Numbered from the stretch's first letter, positions 34,396 through 44,188 are shown. The stretch is 64,000 nt of DNA from CALFCX01 sp041650595 (GCA_041650595.1 JBAZKW010000010.1:12170-76169); one strand, 5' to 3'. Notes: generated by a model not told the origin, from the sequence alone. A program made the numbers and translations.

Positions 34396-35201
34396 ATATA
34401 AAAATAAATACCTTATTAACGGCGGTGATCTTGGCTTTGCTATCGACAGGAACAGCAAGTTTTGCCGATCTAAATATCATTGGCGCCTTTCACGATGACA
34501 GAACGGTAATGCCGGGCAATAGATATGAAGGAATAATATTGCTTAGAAATACAGATGATGCTCCGCAAAGCGTAGATATAAAGCAGACAGACTACAGTTT
34601 TACGGCAAATGGCGTGAATGACTTTGGTATCCCGGGATCCAACAAGAGGTCCAATGCGCGCTGGATATCCATCCCCGTGAACAAAGTAATAATACCCCCA
34701 AAATCGGATATATCTTATCAGTACTCGGTGCAAGTGCCTGCCGATAATACATTAAAAGGAACTTACTGGAGCACAATAATGCTCATCCCAGAGGTGACGG
34801 CACCAGAAAAAAAGCTGGACGCTTCTTCAATGGGCATTACAACTGTTTTTCAGTATTGTTACCAGGTAACATCGCAGATAAGCGACTCGGGCATGATCTC
34901 GGCAAAATTCCTGAACAAGGAGATCGTCAGCTCCGAAGGAAAAACGCTTTTGAAAATAGGTCTTGAAAATAACGGAACAAGGCTTATTACTCCGACTGTA
35001 TGGGCCGAGATATTTGACAGCACGGGCAATAATCTGGGCAAATTCGAATCACAAAAGCAAAGATTATTCCCTGACTGTTCCATCAGCTCGAACATCGATA
35101 TCAGCAAAGTCCCCGACGGTACATACAAGGCGCTGGTCATAGTGGACACGCAACTTACCGATCCTGTTGGTGCCCAGTATGACCTGGTAATTACAAGATG
35201 A
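34392..35201 (+). CDS. Periplasmic chaperone-like protein of the secretion operon
   Basis: 269 residues from the ATG at 34392, which overlaps the previous stop. Signal peptide LLTAVILALLSTGTASFA. The mature part starts an Ig-like domain with NRYEGIILLRNTDDAPQSVDIKQTDY, then ARWISIPVNKVIIPPKSDISYQYSVQVPADNTLKGTYWSTIML. The pattern of a basic strand, a proline and a hydrophobic-alternating strand resembles the first domain of pilus-assembly chaperones. A second beta domain follows. ATGA overlap with the usher-like gene. Assigned as chaperone from domain look and genetic position, not from a hallmark residue. Confidence 0.65.
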   Translation: MNIKINTLLTAVILALLSTGTASFADLNIIGAFHDDRTVMPGNRYEGIILLRNTDDAPQSVDIKQTDYSFTANGVNDFGIPGSNKRSNARWISIPVNKVIIPPKSDISYQYSVQVPADNTLKGTYWSTIMLIPEVTAPEKKLDASSMGITTVFQYCYQVTSQISDSGMISAKFLNKEIVSSEGKTLLKIGLENNGTRLITPTVWAEIFDSTGNNLGKFESQKQRLFPDCSISSNIDISKVPDGTYKALVIVDTQLTDPVGAQYDLVITR

Positions 35202-38200
35202 AAAGAGTCACTGGTTTTTTAACATCGGCATCCATAGTCATTCTGTTGGCTTCGCCCGCAGCTGCTGTTACCGCGCGCAGTTCTTCGACAAAGCTGCTGC
35301 AGGCGATCCCGGGCAATATTATATCTACCGCCTTCAAGGTAACCAATCCGGACGCTCCGCAGGATTTTGTCGAAAATATTCAGATCCCCGACAACTGGAA
35401 GCTTATTATGCCCTCAGATGACTTGTTTACGGCGCAAACCAACGCGTCAATTTCCAGAATACTTGCAATACTTGTGCCAAGCTCCACAGCCGCGGGTACT
35501 TATACCGTCACATATGAAGTTTCAAGCCGGACCGTACCGTCGCTCAGGGATACAGACTACGTTAAAGTAGATGTCGCCGCGCTTTCCAAAGTCGAGATAA
35601 TTACGGTGGGTCCTCCTAAAGAAGTAATAAACGGAAAAGAGTTCAATATTGACGTCAGAATAGTTAACAGGGGGAATGTGGCGGAAAAAGTTACCTTGCT
35701 GGCTGATTCCCCGTCTTTCTTCGAAACAGCAGTTACACCGAAAACATTGTCAATTGATCCCCTTTCATCCGCGTACGCGACGATTACCGTAAAAACCAAC
35801 GGCATCGCAAAAGAATCTTTTGAACACAGGTTGAACATAAAGGCTGTTGATGCCGGCAAGCCCGAAGAGAACGTGTTTGACGAAAAAGAAGTTGACACAT
35901 TGATAACCCAGAACAATTCGCAAACCTTTGACAGGTTCATAAGACTGCCTTTTTCGGCAAAGGTCGTTGAGACCGGCGATACCAGCCGCAGCGCCACCGC
36001 AATAGAGATGTCTGGAACCGGATATATAAATGAGGAAGGGACTCAAAAACTGGATGTCCTCTATAGGACACCGGATGTGTCCGGCTACAGTTCTTTCGGT
36101 ACGCGGGACGAATATCACGTTAACTTTGACTCCCCTGCCCTAAAGCTCATGGCCGGTGACAACAGTTATGACCTTACGCACCTTACGGATATGTCATATT
36201 TCAGCCGCGGCGTATATGTCAAAGGAAGCACCGGAAATTTTGACGCGGCCGTGTTCACAGGACAGACAAGATTTGAGACCACACCAAAAACGCATGACGC
36301 GGTACAGTTCAACATAAGGCCGGCCGCGGGACTAAACCTGAGCCTGCAAGCGCTGCGCAAAAATGACACTTCATCCCGGGTGATAAGCCTTCTGGGGGGA
36401 TATAAAAAAAATAATTCCGAGTATTGCAATGTCGAAGTCGGCGTATCGGATAATACCGTCACACCCTCCGAAAAGGACAACGCGTACAGAATAGAATTGC
36501 TCGGCCGCTATCCGGGCAGCGAAACAAGATATATGCTGGAGAGTGTGTATGCGGGACCTCAATACGCGGGATACTATTCGGACCAGTATTTTACGAATGC
36601 GACACTGCTTTTCCCTGTTGGCAGCACTGACTGGACGCTGTCCGCGAGAAAGAACAATACAAACCTGTCTCTCGTGCCGGAAAGAGGAGCGGCTTATGAC
36701 GAATTGCTCCTGTCCGCGGCATGCCTATATCCTTTTATGCACGAAACCAGCCTCCTGCTGGCGGTCGAAGATTACAAGAACGCTGACAGAACGTCGGCCG
36801 CGTCTTTTGATGTGTCCCAAAAGACTTATAAGATCGGTATCGAAAAAAAGCATGGCAACTTCAATATCCAGGCAAATACGGGTTTAATCAATTTTAAGGA
36901 CAACCTTTCAGGCACCACGTTGAACGACCGAATGCAGTACAGTGTTTACTCCGCGTATTCTCCGAACAGGAATCTGTCGCTGTCTTTGTTCGGCGTTTAC
37001 AACAATGATATCGTTTCTACCACACAAGAAGGGTCGATCAGTCTGGGAGGAAATCTGTCATTCAAACGCGGAGGGTTCTTTGAACTCAATATCGGCTATT
37101 CATATACCAAGACTCCAAGCTATCCCGATTATCATTCCGCAACGCTGACTTCCAATTTTACTATGCCCAACTCAAATCTACTTTCACTGGGCGGAAGATG
37201 GCAAAGGTATTCATCCCCCTCACGGGATGAGTTGTCCTTTCTTGCAACATATTCAATGACCTTTGACATCCCTGTGGGGATCCGTAAGGACTTGGGGTCT
37301 CTCTCCGGCAGGCTGCTGGATGAAAGCGGAGATATCCCTGTTCCGGCTGCCGGAGTCAAAGTGTTTGCCGGAGGTTATAGTGCCGTCACGGACAAGGATG
37401 GCAACTACAGGTTCCCCTATCTCAAGGAAGGATTATATCCGATGTGGGTTGACAATAGCGGCATCGGGCAAGGTAAAGTAACCAGCAAAAAGCTGCCCGT
37501 GGTTTCTGTCGCCAAGAACGCTGAATCCAATGTGGACATTGCCCTGGTAAACAGTTGCTCTCTGGCGGGAACCTTTAACACAGGAACAGTCAATTTGCCT
37601 GAAAAAACCGATAGAAACGCTGTTTTTGTGAGCGGGGACAGATCAATCGGACTTGATGCTAAAGACCCGTCAAAATCCCTAGATTTGGCCAAACTCCCCG
37701 TAACATTGACCAACGGGGAAGAAACTTTATTAACTGTCACCGATGAGAATGGCAGGTTTGAAGTTAGCGGACTTAGACCCGGGTATTGGATAGCATCATA
37801 TGACAAAGATGCCCTGCCTTCCAATTATAGGATCGAAGATGGTACAAACACGGCCGAACTTTCACAAAGCGGATCGGCTTTTTTAAATGTATCTCTTTTA
37901 CCGGAGATGCGACTGGTGTGGATCATCGATTCCGGCGTCGTGGGATTGCCCACAGTTAAGTCGCAAACATGGGCTAAAGCAAGCCGCCCAACAACAAAGT
38001 ATGAAATTGTAAAAACAGAGCCAGCAGCAACCTCAACGAAAAAATATGGCGTCGCAAAAATAGAATTAACAAGCTCGCCCAAACAATCAAAGATATTTAT
38101 CAACACTCTTTTTGCCGCGATCAATGTTGTTAAGTATTTTGCACCAAACAAGACAGAGGCAGAGATAGAAAGCCCGCATATCGCAAAAGCGGTTAGGTCC

Positions 38201-38392
38201 CGTTCAAAAGAGGTTAGATATATCGCTCTCAATCCCACCTCAAAAAGAAAATCGGCAAAGACGGCACAAAAAGGAACATCTTTCTTTTCCAGTGTCCAGG
38301 AATCCATATTTAAATCCACGGACCTGCTGCGCAAATCTTTAAATAAGACCCCGATAAAGCTCGCATCCGACCACACAGCAAACCCGGAATAA
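35198..38392 (+). CDS. Large usher-like outer-membrane protein with carboxypeptidase-regulatory-like domains
   Basis: 1064 residues with signal peptide (FLTSASIVILLASPAAAV). Residues about 30-240: Ig-like NEW3-type domains (NRGNVAEKVTLLADSP). Residues about 250-690: a long stretch of alternating-hydrophobic strands with aromatic girdles (FGTRDEYHVNFDSPALKLMAGD, GRWQRYSSPSRDELSFLATY), as in ushers and other beta-barrels. Residues about 700-780 and 830-890: two CarboxypepD-reg-like folds (GVKVFAGGYSAVTDKDGNYRFPYL; ETLLTVTDENGRFEVSGL). A basic, coiled tail follows (SKRKSAKTAQKG). With the upstream chaperone and subunit genes it reads as a non-canonical usher. Last gene of the operon. Confidence 0.7.
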   Translation: MKRVTGFLTSASIVILLASPAAAVTARSSSTKLLQAIPGNIISTAFKVTNPDAPQDFVENIQIPDNWKLIMPSDDLFTAQTNASISRILAILVPSSTAAGTYTVTYEVSSRTVPSLRDTDYVKVDVAALSKVEIITVGPPKEVINGKEFNIDVRIVNRGNVAEKVTLLADSPSFFETAVTPKTLSIDPLSSAYATITVKTNGIAKESFEHRLNIKAVDAGKPEENVFDEKEVDTLITQNNSQTFDRFIRLPFSAKVVETGDTSRSATAIEMSGTGYINEEGTQKLDVLYRTPDVSGYSSFGTRDEYHVNFDSPALKLMAGDNSYDLTHLTDMSYFSRGVYVKGSTGNFDAAVFTGQTRFETTPKTHDAVQFNIRPAAGLNLSLQALRKNDTSSRVISLLGGYKKNNSEYCNVEVGVSDNTVTPSEKDNAYRIELLGRYPGSETRYMLESVYAGPQYAGYYSDQYFTNATLLFPVGSTDWTLSARKNNTNLSLVPERGAAYDELLLSAACLYPFMHETSLLLAVEDYKNADRTSAASFDVSQKTYKIGIEKKHGNFNIQANTGLINFKDNLSGTTLNDRMQYSVYSAYSPNRNLSLSLFGVYNNDIVSTTQEGSISLGGNLSFKRGGFFELNIGYSYTKTPSYPDYHSATLTSNFTMPNSNLLSLGGRWQRYSSPSRDELSFLATYSMTFDIPVGIRKDLGSLSGRLLDESGDIPVPAAGVKVFAGGYSAVTDKDGNYRFPYLKEGLYPMWVDNSGIGQGKVTSKKLPVVSVAKNAESNVDIALVNSCSLAGTFNTGTVNLPEKTDRNAVFVSGDRSIGLDAKDPSKSLDLAKLPVTLTNGEETLLTVTDENGRFEVSGLRPGYWIASYDKDALPSNYRIEDGTNTAELSQSGSAFLNVSLLPEMRLVWIIDSGVVGLPTVKSQTWAKASRPTTKYEIVKTEPAATSTKKYGVAKIELTSSPKQSKIFINTLFAAINVVKYFAPNKTEAEIESPHIAKAVRSRSKEVRYIALNPTSKRKSAKTAQKGTSFFSSVQESIFKSTDLLRKSLNKTPIKLASDHTANPE

Positions 38393-38400
38393 AGTATTGC

Positions 38401-39378
38401 TTAAAAAGCTTCTTTTACACCGATATTAAAGGCTGCTACCCCTTCAGATATCTCAGCTGCGGACAAGAACTTAGCAGCCTGCTGCCTCATCAATGCCAAA
38501 CAATCATTAAAGTTTTGCGGATTAAGCGGTTTGCCGTCTCTCCACAATCTTGTAACATCGATACAAACTGTTTCTCCCGATTTCCGGACCTTAAACGCAC
38601 CGATACCCGGACCATGGATTATATAGTCAATCCTTTGTTGAGTATCCATTTTTTCCAGCTTAACCATCGGACAGTAATTATCGGTCCCTGATAATTTTTC
38701 ACTGACATTGTTTATCAAGTCAGCAAAAGCTATAAGATGGGCATATTTCTTATATATTTGCGGCATATCAGCTTTGCTTAACCATAAATGACTACCTGAA
38801 GAATACCACGGGGATATCTGAGTTACCCCAAAAGATGCCAAGGCAGAAGCCGGGAGCCCTCTTGATAGAGTGTGTCTTTCAACCGTGGCAATAAGCGCTT
38901 TAAGCAATCCGGAAACCATAGGAGGAATACCAGACGTGACCGAAGAGCACGCTTCTCGAAGCATCATAGCGCCTACAATAGGGTGAAGCATGTTGCCCTC
39001 ATTGTTTTCAGGATACATATCCTGAGTTGCCGCACTTCCTACCATCATACGGCCAATATCATGAACTCCTTCAAATAGTGAGAGCAACAGGTTCTCGCCT
39101 TCCATCCGGCTGAACTTGCCGCTGCCACTGGCATCGATAAGTCTTTGTGCCTGGACAAATCCAAACCTGTAATGTTGAAGCGAGTCCAGTACCTGATCTG
39201 ATCTGACTCCGTGATGTTTGGCTATCTCCGGCATGGACCCGATGACCCAAAAGGTCAAGGGGCGCAGAACCGAAGAAACCATATTGCCGCTGGCTAATGC
39301 ATTATGGAAACTTGATTTTACTCTCGGAGGAAGCATTGTCTGAGAACTTACTCTTGCATTTATCTCTGCTATTAACAT
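38401..39378 (-). CDS. HD-domain-like phosphohydrolase, lineage-specific
   Basis: 325 residues. FEGVHDIGRMMVGSAA contains an HD dyad in the HDIG-type setting, and NMLHPIVGAMMLREACS follows about 30 residues later like the second His segment of HD/HDOD domains, so a metal-dependent phosphohydrolase or its inactive relative is likely. N- and C-terminal regions unknown. It follows the paralog gene at 39417 by 38 nt and has no convincing promoter of its own, so it is probably co-transcribed from the alternative-sigma promoter at 40235-40264. Confidence 0.6.
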   Translation of the reverse strand: MLIAEINARVSSQTMLPPRVKSSFHNALASGNMVSSVLRPLTFWVIGSMPEIAKHHGVRSDQVLDSLQHYRFGFVQAQRLIDASGSGKFSRMEGENLLLSLFEGVHDIGRMMVGSAATQDMYPENNEGNMLHPIVGAMMLREACSSVTSGIPPMVSGLLKALIATVERHTLSRGLPASALASFGVTQISPWYSSGSHLWLSKADMPQIYKKYAHLIAFADLINNVSEKLSGTDNYCPMVKLEKMDTQQRIDYIIHGPGIGAFKVRKSGETVCIDVTRLWRDGKPLNPQNFNDCLALMRQQAAKFLSAAEISEGVAAFNIGVKEAF

Positions 39379-39416
39379 TTATCTCATCCTTCTTTTGATT
39401 GATTTTCCTTCCAAAA

Positions 39417-40208
39417 TCATATCGTCAATGCGGGTCTCTCGATTGGTAAAGATGCTATATCAACCTCTCCGCGAAGCACTTTTGCCAGATCCGGGGACGT
39501 CCGATCAACAGCCCTTATAATATTCTGCCTGACAACCGCATCAAAAGTTTCAACGATCGCTTTAGTTTTTGTATAATCCATAGGATGGACAAAAACCAAG
39601 TCTGTTCCGCTGCCGGAAGGACTTCGTCCGGAAAGTATTATTTCCATCGGCAATTTATCCAAAAGGATTTCCGCAATATAAGACGGCTTCATAAACGGCC
39701 TTAACGCCAGATATTCGGTAACGGCACTACTTTGCCAAAACCCCAGCGTCCTGCCAAGTGTCTGCGCCTCAAAAAGGTCCTGCCAGCTGAATCTCCGGTT
39801 TATCCCCTCAACTTTTATGTCCGTTCCGGATTTCCGCAGAAAATTTACCGAGCGTTTTACCGATGATGTCGTAAGCATGGAGAATATATCTATGATGCCG
39901 TTTCTATAATCCGGATCTTTTTCTCCTTCCGGCAGATCGATATACGCCACCCCTGCATCAAAAAGCCGCGTAGCGATCTTGGCGCTGTCAGGAATAGAAA
40001 ACCCGTCCGCACCGTCTTCTGTTTGAACACATAATCCATCATAATAAGATTTAATTGTGGCGCCTTTTTGTGCAGATAAACTTGCCATTGAACCGACAAC
40101 CATCCTATAGCTTCCAGGGTTCGTCAACATATTAAAACCCATCCATCCCCTATTCAACGATCGATGAGACGTATTAAACGTTATAGTAGTCTTGCCGATA
40201 GCATTCAT
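39417..40208 (-). CDS. Lineage-specific protein, paralog of the 28713-29489 product
   Basis: 263 residues. Shares with the 28713 product the block DLFEAQTLGRT and TEYLALRPFMKPSYIAEILLDKLP, plus the general plan of an Arg-rich N-terminus (SHRSLNRGWMGF). Function unknown; no signal peptide or transmembrane segment. GGAGG precedes the ATG. First gene of a two-gene operon with the HD-like protein. Divergent from the gene at 40339 with an alternative-sigma promoter on each side. Confidence 0.65.
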   Translation of the reverse strand: MNAIGKTTITFNTSHRSLNRGWMGFNMLTNPGSYRMVVGSMASLSAQKGATIKSYYDGLCVQTEDGADGFSIPDSAKIATRLFDAGVAYIDLPEGEKDPDYRNGIIDIFSMLTTSSVKRSVNFLRKSGTDIKVEGINRRFSWQDLFEAQTLGRTLGFWQSSAVTEYLALRPFMKPSYIAEILLDKLPMEIILSGRSPSGSGTDLVFVHPMDYTKTKAIVETFDAVVRQNIIRAVDRTSPDLAKVLRGEVDIASLPIERPALTI

Positions 40209-40234
40209 ATTATTACCTCCGAATATTGTTAATA

Positions 40235-40264
40235 CTATCTCGACGGGTTTTTATAAAAATTTCA
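40235..40264 (-). promoter_or_regulatory. Alternative-sigma promoter (TGAAATTT-N14-CGAGATAG)
   Basis: Minus strand: -35-like 40264-40257, -10-like 40242-40235, spacer 14 nt. Reads into the paralog/HD operon. Only 26 nt from the divergent site at 40291. Confidence 0.7.
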
Positions 40265-40290
40265 CGGGATTTTATGATATATATTTTGCG

Positions 40291-40320
40291 TGAAATTTCT
40301 CCATAAAATTGAAGATATAT
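40291..40320 (+). promoter_or_regulatory. Alternative-sigma promoter (TGAAATTT-N14-AGATATAT)
   Basis: TGAAATTT at 40291-40298, 14-nt spacer, AGATATAT at 40313-40320. The -10-like part deviates most in this copy, and the spacing is retained. Confidence 0.6.
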
Positions 40321-40338
40321 TAATAGGAGGGTTTAATT

Positions 40339-40884
40339 ATGTTTGAAATTTCCGCAGGTATTCGCCCGAACAGCCGGCTTCTGTTTGCCAGATATAATGC
40401 CAACCGTTGCCGCCCGATGCCCGATATAAGGGAGGCCTTGACGAAAAGCCTTCGCGACCTTGGGATGAGGGACTGTGAGGCAGGAATAGGTTTCAGGGCT
40501 CTCGGCCCCAAAGGTGCCATTCAAGTCGACATTTATCGCGATATTCCTAGCCCGCATATCGTTGATACCACAACTGCAAATGGGAATGCTCATAATGCAG
40601 CTATCTTAATAGGTGTTAACGATGCCGATATAGTAGCAAGCATTACCCTGTCAAGAAAATTTATTAGACCGATCGGTCCCGCGTTGCAGAACCGTTTTTT
40701 CATTTCTGGACCACGCTGGAAAGGAATTCAGTTTCCGAGAACTTTGCAAGTTACGGGATTTTATGACGAAATACCTCCGACTGTTTCGTTAATCATGATA
40801 TTGCTGCACCCCAGACAGTCTTTGATCGCACGTGCTCTTGACAGATTGCATTACCGCGAGCTGCAAAGAATAATCCGGAATTAA
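40339..40884 (+). CDS. Lineage-specific protein of unknown function in the alternative-sigma set
   Basis: 181 residues after an AGGAGGG Shine-Dalgarno. Arg/Asn-rich N-terminus (RPNSRLLFARYNANRCRP) as in co-regulated proteins. A Gly/Ala/Val-rich centre (AAILIGVNDADIVASITLSR) suggests a compact alpha/beta domain, and the end is basic and helical (LIARALDRLHYRELQRIIRN). No signal peptide, membrane helix or catalytic motif. It ends 11 nt before the convergent helical protein gene. Confidence 0.55.
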   Translation: MFEISAGIRPNSRLLFARYNANRCRPMPDIREALTKSLRDLGMRDCEAGIGFRALGPKGAIQVDIYRDIPSPHIVDTTTANGNAHNAAILIGVNDADIVASITLSRKFIRPIGPALQNRFFISGPRWKGIQFPRTLQVTGFYDEIPPTVSLIMILLHPRQSLIARALDRLHYRELQRIIRN

Positions 40885-40894
40885 AGAATCAGAA

Positions 40895-41221
40895 TTATGA
40901 TCTTGCCGCGAAGTTAAAAGCGGAAAAATAGTTCAGCCAATTTTTATCGGTGGACCCGTACTGGTTGTCATAATTTATAAAGTCCACGAATACTTCTCTT
41001 AAACGGGTCAGCTCCCTTAATCTATTTAAATTTTTTTTATCCGTAATAGTAAGGTCAAACAGCTCCAGCGCTCTTTCGAAAGCCGCGTTTTTATAAGCTT
41101 CATTATTCTTATTTTTCCACTTTGCGGCCCTTATCACCTCACTGCCAATATTGGCCATCTGTTCAATAAATGAAAAAGAAAACCATCTCCCAGACGCCAG
41201 CTCTTTGTGATGAGCGATCAT
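40895..41221 (-). CDS. Small helical protein paired with DUF5674
   Basis: 108 residues, almost all helix (EQMANIGSEVIRAAKWKNKNN, LFDLTITDKKNLNRLRELTRLREVF), like four-helix-bundle proteins of the kind found in small gene pairs. Its ATG overlaps the DUF5674 stop by 4 nt (41218-41221), so they form a tight two-gene unit. Function unknown; a toxin-antitoxin-like or RNA-binding role is speculation. Confidence 0.6.
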   Translation of the reverse strand: MIAHHKELASGRWFSFSFIEQMANIGSEVIRAAKWKNKNNEAYKNAAFERALELFDLTITDKKNLNRLRELTRLREVFVDFINYDNQYGSTDKNWLNYFSAFNFAARS

Positions 41222-41559
41222 CTTTTTATCACCTTATTCACGATCGCGGTTATTTTTTCTCTTAAAGCCGGATCACCAACGCTTCTGCTGCGATTTCCCT
41301 GCGCGGGCCTGATATTTATCATCGAATCGAACTCAATGAAATCATCGCCAACAAGTTCAGGATAAAGATTTATACCCCATAGATCGGCTTGTTTGGAGCC
41401 GTTTTGTATCAAAAAAGCTTCCTCATCCGCGTGTAGTTCGGCATCGACCGCGATTATTCCCTTTTCAACATCAACAACGGCTTTCACAAGATCTCCGAAG
41501 AGGTTTGCAGCCATTTCTTTAAGTTCATTCAGAGTGATGCTGCCGTTTATTATTTGCAT
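41218..41559 (-). CDS. DUF5674 family protein
   Basis: 113 residues. Matches DUF5674 in plan: an opening ITLNELKEMAANLFGDLVKAVVD, the charged ELHADEEAFLIQNG, DLWGINLYPE, and FIEFDSMINIRPAQGNRSR. These proteins are common in candidate-phylum genomes, and their role is unknown. A TATAAT ends 6 nt before the ATG without a Shine-Dalgarno, so the mRNA may be leaderless. Overlaps the downstream helical protein gene. Confidence 0.75.
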   Translation of the reverse strand: MQIINGSITLNELKEMAANLFGDLVKAVVDVEKGIIAVDAELHADEEAFLIQNGSKQADLWGINLYPELVGDDFIEFDSMINIRPAQGNRSRSVGDPALREKITAIVNKVIKR

Positions 41560-41625
41560 AGGAGAATTATAACATCATTAAGTTATTCTTGATGCATAAT
41601 AAAATGGCATTCAATAAAAATCGCA

Positions 41626-41650
41626 ACAAAAAAGGACCTGTTAAGGTCCT
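41626..41650 (-). terminator. Intrinsic terminator of the rRNA operon
   Basis: Minus strand: AGGACCT-TAAC-AGGTCCT stem (41650-41633) followed by a T-run. Lies downstream of the 5S gene and the adjacent repeat. Confidence 0.8.
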
Positions 41651-41662
41651 AAATTGATTCTA

Positions 41663-41716
41663 CCCTTCGACTCGCAGTTCGCTACGCTCACTGCTCGCTC
41701 AGGGTCGCTAAGGGCG
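41663..41716. repeat. Dispersed repeat (CCCTTCGAC...GCTCAGGGT), copy A
   Basis: Palindrome-type repeat with CCCTTCGAC and CTCAGGGT arms, immediately after the T8 that follows the 5S stem on the minus strand. A second copy lies at 46166-46216, also next to a T8. Confidence 0.7.
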
Positions 41717-41723
41717 AAAAAAA

Positions 41724-41841
41724 ACCCGGCATCTTCCTACTCTCCCAAGACGTAAAGTCTAAGTACCATCGGCCTCGGAGGGCTTAACTGCTGTGTTCGG
41801 AATGGGAACAGGTGTTGCCCCTCCAGTAATAGACACCGGGA
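41724..41841 (-). rRNA. rrf: 5S ribosomal RNA
   Basis: Minus strand reads a terminal stem CCCGGTGTC / GATGCCGGG, the loop with CATTCCGAACACAGCAG, the CCGATGGTACT segment, and GGGAGAGTAGG. About 118 nt. Ends are approximate to 2-3 nt. The terminal stem is followed by T8, which may itself serve as a terminator. Confidence 0.93.
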
Positions 41842-41850
41842 TTTTTTTAC

Positions 41851-41903
41851 CTAGAAACAAATGTTTCTAGAAATCCTTGTAGTGGTCGGTCACGACCGAC
41901 CAC
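41851..41903. other. Two hairpins in the 23S-5S spacer
   Basis: Perfect palindromes CTAGAAAC/GTTTCTAG (41851-41870) and GTGGTCGGTC/GACCGACCAC (41882-41903) with 4- and 2-nt loops. Probable processing or spacer structures; no tRNA is present in this spacer. Confidence 0.5.
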
Positions 41904-41920
41904 CAACAATTATTCTTGCG

Positions 41921-41937
41921 AACTAAATAAGGTAATC
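41921..41937 (-). other. Pre-23S processing stalk, 3' arm
   Basis: 17 nt that pair perfectly with 46130-46146, upstream of the 23S 5' end. A second inner helix joins 42019-42028 with 46027-46036. Together they form the RNase III-type stalk that brackets mature 23S rRNA. Confidence 0.75.
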
Positions 41938-41944
41938 ACACGCT

Positions 41945-42012
41945 GTCATTGCGAGCGAAGCAATCCCATAGACAAAGGAGATTGCTTCGGGGCTAAAGCC
42001 CCTCGCAATGAC
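41945..42012. repeat. Dispersed palindromic repeat, copy 3, inside the pre-23S stalk
   Basis: GTCATTGCGAGCGAAGC to CCTCGCAATGAC, same family as copies at 18102 and 22104. It lies between the two 3' arms of the processing stalk. Confidence 0.85.
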
Positions 42013-42321
42013 TTGTGCCAAAAAGTGAAAGTGGACAAGACTCTCGGACAATTAGTACTGGTCAGCTGAATGCATTGCTGCACTTACACCTCCAGCCTAT
42101 CAAACTTGTGTTCTACAAGTGTCCTTACAATCATAAAGATTGGGAAACCTTATCTTGTGGTGGGCTTGACACTTAGATGCCTTCAGCGTTTATCCCTTCC
42201 AGACATAGCTACCCAGCGTTTGCCGTTGGTACGACAACTGGTACACTAGAGGTCTGTCCGTTTCGGTCCTCTCGTACTAGAAACGGCTCCACTCAAGTTT
42301 CCTCCGCCTGCATCGGATATG

Positions 42322-42356
<35 letters not shown>

Positions 42357-42361
42357 ACGTA

Positions 42362-42446
<85 letters not shown>

Positions 42447-42467
42447 TCGTCGATGTGAACTCTTGGA

Positions 42468-42509
<42 letters not shown>

Positions 42510-42576
42510 GCGATGGCCCTTCCATCCAGAACCACCGGATCACTAAGTCCTACTTTCGTATCTGCTTGACATGTAC

Positions 42577-42613
<37 letters not shown>

Positions 42614-42661
42614 CGCTTGATAACAACCAAGCTGAGGGAACCTTTGAACGCCTCCGTTACT

Positions 42662-42694
<33 letters not shown>

Positions 42695-42976
42695 CCCTAA
42701 CTCTGTTTCTCGGATTACACATCCGAGGTTAGAACTCCAACACAACCAGAGTGGTATCTCACTTGTGACTCCACCGAACCTGACGGCCCGGTATCAAAGT
42801 CTCCCACTTATGCTGCACGGATCATATCGAAATTCAAAGTTAGGCTACAGTAAAGCTCCACGGGGTCTTTCTGTCCTGATGCAGGTAATCCGTGTCTTCA
42901 CGGACATCCCAATTTCGCCGAGTCCCTCTCCGAGACAGCGCTCCTATCATTACACCTTTCGTGCGGGTCGGAACTT

Positions 42977-43748
<772 letters not shown>

Positions 43749-44092
43749 ATTTGAACCTTGATATAATCTCAACTCTCCTCTTAACCTTCCGGCACCGGGC
43801 AGGTGTCAGCCCCTATACATCCCCTTACGGGTTTGCAGAGACCTGTGTTTTTGTTAAACAGTTGCAGGAGCCTGAAGTCTGCGACCACAATAAATTGTGG
43901 CGTCCCTTCTTCCGAAGTTACGAGACCATTTTGCCTAGTTCCTTAAAGAGGGTTATCTCGCGCGCCTTGGCTTATTAAGCCGACCCACCTGTGTCGGTTT
44001 GTAGTACGATCACCAGATACAAACAACAAATGGCTTTTCTTGTCAGGACGATTCAGACACTTCGTCTCTTATTGCTAAGAGAACCGTATTCA

Positions 44093-44188
44093 CCCCGCAC
44101 TTTCTATCAATTGCATAAACAATTATTAACTCGTGCAACAAAATTAACTTCTCAATTTTTGTCGCTCCAAGTAATAGAAAGTGCGGGG
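44093..44188 (-). other. ORF-less intervening hairpin in 23S (domain III region)
   Basis: 15-bp perfect stem (44093-44107 with 44174-44188; arms CCCCGCACTTTCTAT / ATAGAAAGTGCGGGG) enclosing an AT-rich loop, in the region equal to about E. coli 1520-1560. Its stem shares GCACTTTCTA with the GIY-YIG insertion at 45135. Looks like a small IVS that could be cut by RNase III. Confidence 0.65.

Noticed and set aside
39379..39416. Separate promoter for the HD-like gene
   Set aside because: CGATATG is present but the expected -35 is absent; co-transcription with 39417 is more likely.
41842..42028. tRNA in the 23S-5S spacer
   Set aside because: No cloverleaf or TTCGA arm; the spacer is hairpins and a repeat.
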